A stretch of 64,000 bases of DNA from an uncultured Oscillospiraceae bacterium. Its GTDB lineage: Bacteria > Bacillota > Clostridia > Oscillospirales > Ruminococcaceae. The notes beneath the pieces are model-generated. The model was given only the letters and a program-made list of their open reading frames with translations, was not told the origin of the DNA and made no database searches. Below are positions 60,065 through 64,000 of the stretch, in pieces. A program made the position numbers and the translations under genes. The number at the start of each line of letters is the position of its first letter. Position 1 is the first letter of the stretch. The stretch spans positions 1-64,000 of the forward strand of contig UQGL01000013.1 in assembly GCA_900540595.1 (NCBI GenBank), in the 5' to 3' direction.

Positions 60065-60958
60065 TTATTCGGTCACTTCGCCGGAAATCTCCTTGATGGC
60101 GGAAACTGTTGCCGCCAGATTCTGCATATCGCTGGGCACGATCAGCTTGGTGGCCTTGCCGTCAGCGACCTTCTCCATGGCCTCCATGCTGCGCAGGGCC
60201 AGATAGTTGTGGTTGGGGTTCGCCTCGTTGATCATGCGGATGGCATCAGCCTGCGCCTTCTGCACGGTCAGCAGGGCCTCGGCCTCGCCCTCGGCCTCGC
60301 GGATGCGCTGCTGCTTGACAGCCTCGGCGCGCAGGATGGCGGACTCCTTCTCGCCCTCGGCGCGGGTGATGGCGGCCTGCTTTTCGCCCTCGGCCAGCAG
60401 GATCGAGGCGCGCTTCTCACGGTCGGCCTTCATCTGCTTTTCCATCGCCTGACGGATCTCGACCGGCGGCTCGATGTTCTTCAGCTCAACGCGGTTGACC
60501 TTGATGCCCCAGCGGTCGGTCGCCTCATCAAGGCTGGCCGTGATCTTGGTGTTGATAAGGTCGCGGCTGGTCAGCGTCTCGTCCAGCGTCATCGAGCCGA
60601 TGATGTCGCGCAGGGTCGTGGCGGAAAGATTCTCGATGGCCTGAATCGGGCGGTTGACGCCGTAGGCGTACATCTTGGCATCGAACACCTGAAAAAAGAC
60701 AACGGTGTCGATCATCATCGTGACATTGTCGCGGGTGATGACGGGCTGCGGGGGAAAGTCGGCGGCCTCCTCCTTCAGGGAGACCTTGCGGGAGATGCGC
60801 TCCACAAAGGGGGTGCGGATGTGCAGGCCCGCGCCCCAGGTGTCCTTGTATACGCCAAGCCACTCAGTGACATAGGCGTTGGACTGGGGGACGATGACGA
60901 TGCAGCGCACCAGCACCACAAGAATAACGATGAGCAAAAGGGCAAAAATGAACAGCAT
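60065..60958 (-). CDS. SPFH/Band 7 protein (stomatin-like, QmcA-like)
   Basis: A 297-residue protein with an N-terminal membrane anchor (about 1-20), a Band 7 domain (about 22-180; VPQSNAYVTEWLGVYK, VVFFQVFDAKMYAYGV) and an alanine/glutamate-rich coiled coil (about 185-250; AEGEKQAAITRAEGEKESAI). Such proteins form oligomeric membrane scaffolds. The start at 60958 follows AAGGAGGAG, within 16 bases of the NfeD stop. Pairing with NfeD is a known conserved arrangement. Confidence 0.9.
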   Translation of the reverse strand: MLFIFALLLIVILVVLVRCIVIVPQSNAYVTEWLGVYKDTWGAGLHIRTPFVERISRKVSLKEEAADFPPQPVITRDNVTMMIDTVVFFQVFDAKMYAYGVNRPIQAIENLSATTLRDIIGSMTLDETLTSRDLINTKITASLDEATDRWGIKVNRVELKNIEPPVEIRQAMEKQMKADREKRASILLAEGEKQAAITRAEGEKESAILRAEAVKQQRIREAEGEAEALLTVQKAQADAIRMINEANPNHNYLALRSMEAMEKVADGKATKLIVPSDMQNLAATVSAIKEISGEVTE

Positions 60959-60974
60959 AGGGTCTCCTCCTTTT

Positions 60975-61424
60975 TTATACCGCGGCCGCATCGGCGGTCA
61001 CGGGAACTACGATAAGCACGGCACCGTCCACGGCGGTGACCTGACAGCGCGTACCCTTGGCAAGCGGCACACCGGCGCGGGCCTGCCAGTCAAGGCCGTC
61101 CACCCGCACGCGGCCCGGCATGCCGGGCTCAATATCCACCAGCACAACGCCCTGCTTGCCGATGGTCAGCGGCGAGCCGTTTGTGACAGGGGGCTGCGCA
61201 TGGCCGCGGCGGCGCAGCAGGCCGGGCACCATCAGCGCCAGCGTCACGGCGGACACAACGGCAAAGACCAGCAGCTGCCAGCCGAAGCTGACTGTGAACA
61301 GGCTGACGACCATGGCCGCCGCTGCGCCCACGGCAAACCAGACCGAGACAAGGGCCGTGGTGGCAGCCTCGACCGCGATAAAGGCAACGATGGCAGCCAG
61401 CCAGAGTATCGTATCAAACCACAT
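60975..61424 (-). CDS. NfeD family membrane protein
   Basis: A 149-residue NfeD-like protein: membrane helices at about 2-25, 28-48 and 52-72, then a small OB-fold domain (about 85-145; LTIGKQGVVLVDIEPGMPGRVRVDG begins it). NfeD proteins partner with SPFH proteins at the membrane; the SPFH gene follows by 16 bases. The ATG at 61424 follows AAGGGAG. A promoter lies at 61461. The short form without the ClpP-like protease domain is normal. Confidence 0.88.
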   Translation of the reverse strand: MWFDTILWLAAIVAFIAVEAATTALVSVWFAVGAAAAMVVSLFTVSFGWQLLVFAVVSAVTLALMVPGLLRRRGHAQPPVTNGSPLTIGKQGVVLVDIEPGMPGRVRVDGLDWQARAGVPLAKGTRCQVTAVDGAVLIVVPVTADAAAV

Positions 61425-61460
61425 AAAAAACGCTCCCTTCTGCAGGATCATCTTGTGAAC

Positions 61461-61489
61461 ACTGTAACATTCTGCCGTTGTTCTGTCAA
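61461..61489 (-). promoter_or_regulatory. Promoter of the NfeD/SPFH operon
   Basis: Perfect TTGACA (61489-61484), a 17-base spacer and TACAGT (61466-61461) on the minus strand, 37 bases before the NfeD start. Confidence 0.7.
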
Positions 61490-61505
61490 GATTTTGACAA
61501 AAATT

Positions 61506-61940
61506 TTACAGCAGCGCCGCAAAGGTGTCCTCGTTGTACACCTGCACCCCGTTGGCCTTCAAAAGGGCTGCGGTCAGGCCGTCCCCGCTGATTCTGCGGT
61601 GGCGGAAGGTCCCGTCATAGATCGTGCCGCTGCCGCAGCTGGGGCTGTTGGCTTTCAGGATGGCGGCGCGGCAGTTGTACAGCCGGGCCAGCTGCAGGGC
61701 AGCCTCGGCCCCGCGGCGGTATTGCGCCGTCACATCGGCTCCGGCCTCGGTCAGGACACGGTCGCCGCAGCGCTCGGCCGGCGGGCGGGGCGTGGGCAGG
61801 CCGCCGTAGACCTCGGGGCAGACGGGGATCAGGGTGTGGCCGCTCTGCCGCAGGGCCTGCAGCAGGGCGGGGCAGGCGTTGTCGCCGCCGGAGTATTTGC
61901 AGGCGATGCCCAGCAGGCAGGCGCTGACGAGGATATTCAT
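61506..61940 (-). CDS. DUF523 family protein
   Basis: A 144-residue DUF523 protein with conserved cysteines: NILVSACLLGIACKYSGGDN at the start, PVCPEVYGGLPTPRPP near residue 40, and KANSPSCGSG near residue 97. The spacing suggests a metal- or cluster-binding site, but no function is established; a full family length is about 145. No clear ribosome site is seen before the ATG at 61940. It probably has a separate message from NfeD, which has its own promoter. Confidence 0.88.
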   Translation of the reverse strand: MNILVSACLLGIACKYSGGDNACPALLQALRQSGHTLIPVCPEVYGGLPTPRPPAERCGDRVLTEAGADVTAQYRRGAEAALQLARLYNCRAAILKANSPSCGSGTIYDGTFRHRRISGDGLTAALLKANGVQVYNEDTFAALL

Positions 61941-62006
61941 AAAAGCACCGGCTTTCCGTAAAATATGCGTTACAGACAGTGTAGCATAAAAAGGGGAGGG
62001 ACTGCA

Positions 62007-63158
62007 ATGAAAAACTGGTTGGAGCGCACGCCCCGCACCATGGGCGATTGGCTGGCACTGGCGGCAGGCACGGCACTGCTGCTGGCGGCGGCAGGGCAGC
62101 TGCCGGGCCTGCTGCGCGCCGCAGCGGGACTGCTGGCACTGCTTGCGCCGTTCGGCTGGGGGCTGGTGCTGGCCTATGTGCTGGACATTCCCACCCGCTT
62201 TTTTGCAGCAAAGCTGTTCGGCGGGCGGCGCGGCGGGGCGCTGGCGGTCAGCTATGCGCTGCTGTTTGGGGTGCTGGCCCTGCTGGCGGCGCTGGTCGTG
62301 CCCCAGCTGGTGCAGAGCCTGACCGCCTTTGCCGGGCGGCTGGGCGCGTATGAGGAAACGCTGCGCCGCCTGCTGGCCTGGGTGCAGGCAACCTTCGGCA
62401 TCGACACGGCCACCGCCGGGCGGCTGGTGCAGGCCGCGGGGCGCGCCCTGCAGGGCTGGCTGGCTGCGTTGTCCCGCACGGCGGCGCAGTCAGCGGCCAA
62501 GGCTGCATCCGGTGCGGCGGGGGCGGCAGCGGATGCCTTTGTTACGCTGGCCGTCAGCATCTATCTGCTGTCCGGCAAGGCGGAGCTTCTGCAGGCGGCG
62601 CGGTGTTGCCTGCGGGCCGCCCTGCCGCCCGGTGCGGCTGCGGGGGTGTTTTCGGTCTGCCGGCTGGCAAACCGGATCTTCAGCGGCTATCTCGGCGGGC
62701 AGCTGGTCGATGCCCTGCTGGTCGGCGGCGAGACCTTTGCGCTCATGTCGATCTTCGGGCTGGAGTATGCCCCGCTGCTGGCGGTGCTGGTCGGGATGAC
62801 GAACATTGTGCCGGTGCTGGGGCCGTTCCTCGGCGCGGTGCCGGGTATTGTGATTTTGCTGCTGGAGGCCCCGTGGAAGGCGGCGGAGTTTGCCATCATC
62901 ATCTTTGTGGTCCAGCAGGTGGACGGCAACTTTATCGCGCCGCGTATTCTGGGCGGTGCCACCGGCCTGCCCGGGCTGGGGGTGCTGCTGGCCATCGTGG
63001 TGGGCGGGGCGTGGTTCGGCATCCCCGGCATGGTGCTGGGTGTGCCGATGCTGGCTGTGCTGGCGGCGCTGGCCCGGCAGGCGGTGGGGGCCGGGCTGAC
63101 CGCACGCGGCCTTGATGCAGACGGCGCCCCCGCCCGTAAAGACCCGCCCCCGCAATAG
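62007..63158 (+). CDS. AI-2E family transporter
   Basis: A 383-residue membrane protein of the AI-2E (TqsA/PerM) family with about eight hydrophobic segments. The N-terminal pair, a central amphipathic loop (about 105-165), ANRIFSGYLGGQLVDALLVG near residue 230 and GMTNIVPVLGPFLGAVPGIV near 265, plus QQVDGNFIAPRILG near 310, are characteristic. Members export signal molecules or ions; substrate unknown. GGGGAGGG precedes the ATG at 62007. The composition is very GC- and Ala-rich compared with its partner downstream. Confidence 0.9.
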   Translation: MKNWLERTPRTMGDWLALAAGTALLLAAAGQLPGLLRAAAGLLALLAPFGWGLVLAYVLDIPTRFFAAKLFGGRRGGALAVSYALLFGVLALLAALVVPQLVQSLTAFAGRLGAYEETLRRLLAWVQATFGIDTATAGRLVQAAGRALQGWLAALSRTAAQSAAKAASGAAGAAADAFVTLAVSIYLLSGKAELLQAARCCLRAALPPGAAAGVFSVCRLANRIFSGYLGGQLVDALLVGGETFALMSIFGLEYAPLLAVLVGMTNIVPVLGPFLGAVPGIVILLLEAPWKAAEFAIIIFVVQQVDGNFIAPRILGGATGLPGLGVLLAIVVGGAWFGIPGMVLGVPMLAVLAALARQAVGAGLTARGLDADGAPARKDPPPQ

Positions 63159-63201
63159 TGGGCAACGCCCCGCCGCCCGAAGAAAATTCACACCTTATCT
63201 A

Positions 63202-63230
63202 TTGCAATGCGCCCGTGTATGGCATACAAT
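63202..63230 (+). promoter_or_regulatory. Promoter of the second AI-2E-family gene
   Basis: TTGCAA (63202-63207), a 17-base spacer and TACAAT (63225-63230), 51 bases before the TTG start. Confidence 0.6.
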
Positions 63231-63281
63231 GTCAATAATGCGGTCATTCCGCAGATTTTATGACAAAGAGGGGCGGAGCAT

Positions 63282-64000
63282 TTGAACGAAAAACACATCT
63301 GGTCCAAAAGGCCGGAGTCTATGCTGGACTGGTTCTGCGTGGTCGGGGCCTGTATTGCATTTTACCTGCTTTTGAACAATCTGGGGTATTTCCTTGGGCG
63401 CATCGGCATTTTCATCAACATTCTGTCGCCGTTTGCGGGCGGCATCGTCATCGCCTATATCCTTGACCCGATGGTCAAATTCTTCTATGTCAAATTGTTC
63501 AAGGAGAAGAAGGGCACGCGCGGCTTTGCCATCCTGCTGGCCTACGCCGTGGCGATCCTGCTGCTTATGCTGCTGGCCTGGCTGGTCGTGCCGCAGATCG
63601 TAAACAGCATCGGTATGCTGTTCACGAACTTCCCCAGCTACATACAGGGCGTGCAGGAAATGCTGCTCTATGTCCAGAGTGAGTACGGCATCGACCTGCA
63701 GCAGGCCACCAAAATGCTCGATGATTCCGAGGCCATGGTCAAGGAAATCTATGCGATGGCCACCAATGCCATGCCGCAGATCGTGGCAAGCATCGGCAGC
63801 GTGGCGTCCAACTTTGTGGCAATCTTCACCTCGATCGCGGCCAGCATCTACATGCTGGCGGACAAGAACCATCTGCTGCACCAGCTGCGCACGCTGGCGC
63901 ACGCCTTCCTGCCGGAGAAGGTAGCCTCCAACACGCTGCGCATCTGCCACTACGCCAATGTAAACTTTACGGGCTTTTTTGTGGGCAAGATCATCGACTC
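63282..64000 (+). CDS. AI-2E family transporter, cut by the window end
   Basis: The first 239 residues of a second AI-2E-family transporter; the frame remains open at the window end. It starts at TTG (63282) after GAGGGGCGGAG, and reads LNEKHIWSKRPESML, a first helix, then GGIVIAYILDPMVKFF near residue 58 and LLLMLLAWLVVPQIVNSIG near 92. It is an adjacent paralogue of the preceding gene but clearly different in sequence, and has its own promoter. Confidence 0.85.
   Translation, partial: MNEKHIWSKRPESMLDWFCVVGACIAFYLLLNNLGYFLGRIGIFINILSPFAGGIVIAYILDPMVKFFYVKLFKEKKGTRGFAILLAYAVAILLLMLLAWLVVPQIVNSIGMLFTNFPSYIQGVQEMLLYVQSEYGIDLQQATKMLDDSEAMVKEIYAMATNAMPQIVASIGSVASNFVAIFTSIAASIYMLADKNHLLHQLRTLAHAFLPEKVASNTLRICHYANVNFTGFFVGKIID

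Overview
The window looks like chromosomal DNA from a high-GC, gut-type Clostridia lineage, most likely Oscillospiraceae/Ruminococcaceae close to Gemmiger, Subdoligranulum or Faecalibacterium. This is an inference from GC-rich coding, Firmicutes-type AGGAGG ribosome sites, the order hrcA-grpE-dnaK-dnaJ under a CIRCE element, SpoVT- and SpoIID-type genes, and dense short palindromic repeats between genes. I found no rRNA, tRNA, CRISPR array or complete transposase gene.

Layout. 1-7.2 kb: an AT-rich YcxB-like gene, an ACT protein with a PFL/DUF711 protein, a MoxR ATPase with a DUF2201/VWA partner, and a leucine-rich-repeat protein. 7.3-8.4 kb: two orphan pilin-like genes, each with its own promoter and terminator. 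8.8-13.4 kb: a MATE transporter, a divergent subtilisin-like lipoprotein with a MITE upstream, and glutaminyl-tRNA synthetase. 13.6-24 kb: one apparent 10-kb operon of an SGNH hydrolase, an XpaC-like protein, a two-gene ABC polysaccharide exporter and four GT-C-like membrane proteins; it probably makes and exports a surface polymer. 24-28.4 kb: an Fe-S aldo/keto reductase and proC-proB-proA for proline synthesis. 28.6-32 kb: a stalked GH25 lysozyme and a DUF3810 protein.

32-41 kb: an apparent operon for a legionaminic- or pseudaminic-type nonulosonic acid (LegC, PtmE-like, LegI, LegG, two Gfo/Idh proteins, LegF), ending in a two-part ThrE-type exporter that overlaps legF. The 4,6-dehydratase and the N-acetyltransferase expected for the pathway are not in the window. 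41-48.8 kb: a cysteine desulfurase, thiI, cinA and a 1148-residue protein that reads as a degenerate CinA C-terminal region, a transmembrane helix, a degenerate class B sortase and a SpoIID domain. I consider this the most unusual gene here. 48.9-55.3 kb: a Nudix hydrolase, SpoVT and the HrcA heat-shock operon. 55.4-64 kb: a lipoprotein, a flavoprotein, a DUF308 protein with a cytidylate kinase-like protein, NfeD with an SPFH protein, DUF523, and two adjacent AI-2E-family transporters, the last cut by the window end.

Two repeat families recur. Family A is short palindromes starting TGTAGGGGC (or with its complement at the other end), whose arm sequences differ from copy to copy while staying self-complementary. 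Family B is 137-156-bp composite elements made of paired hairpins around GATGAGGGG/CCCCTCATC. Several family B copies begin within a few bases of a stop codon and end just before the next ribosome binding site, inside operons.
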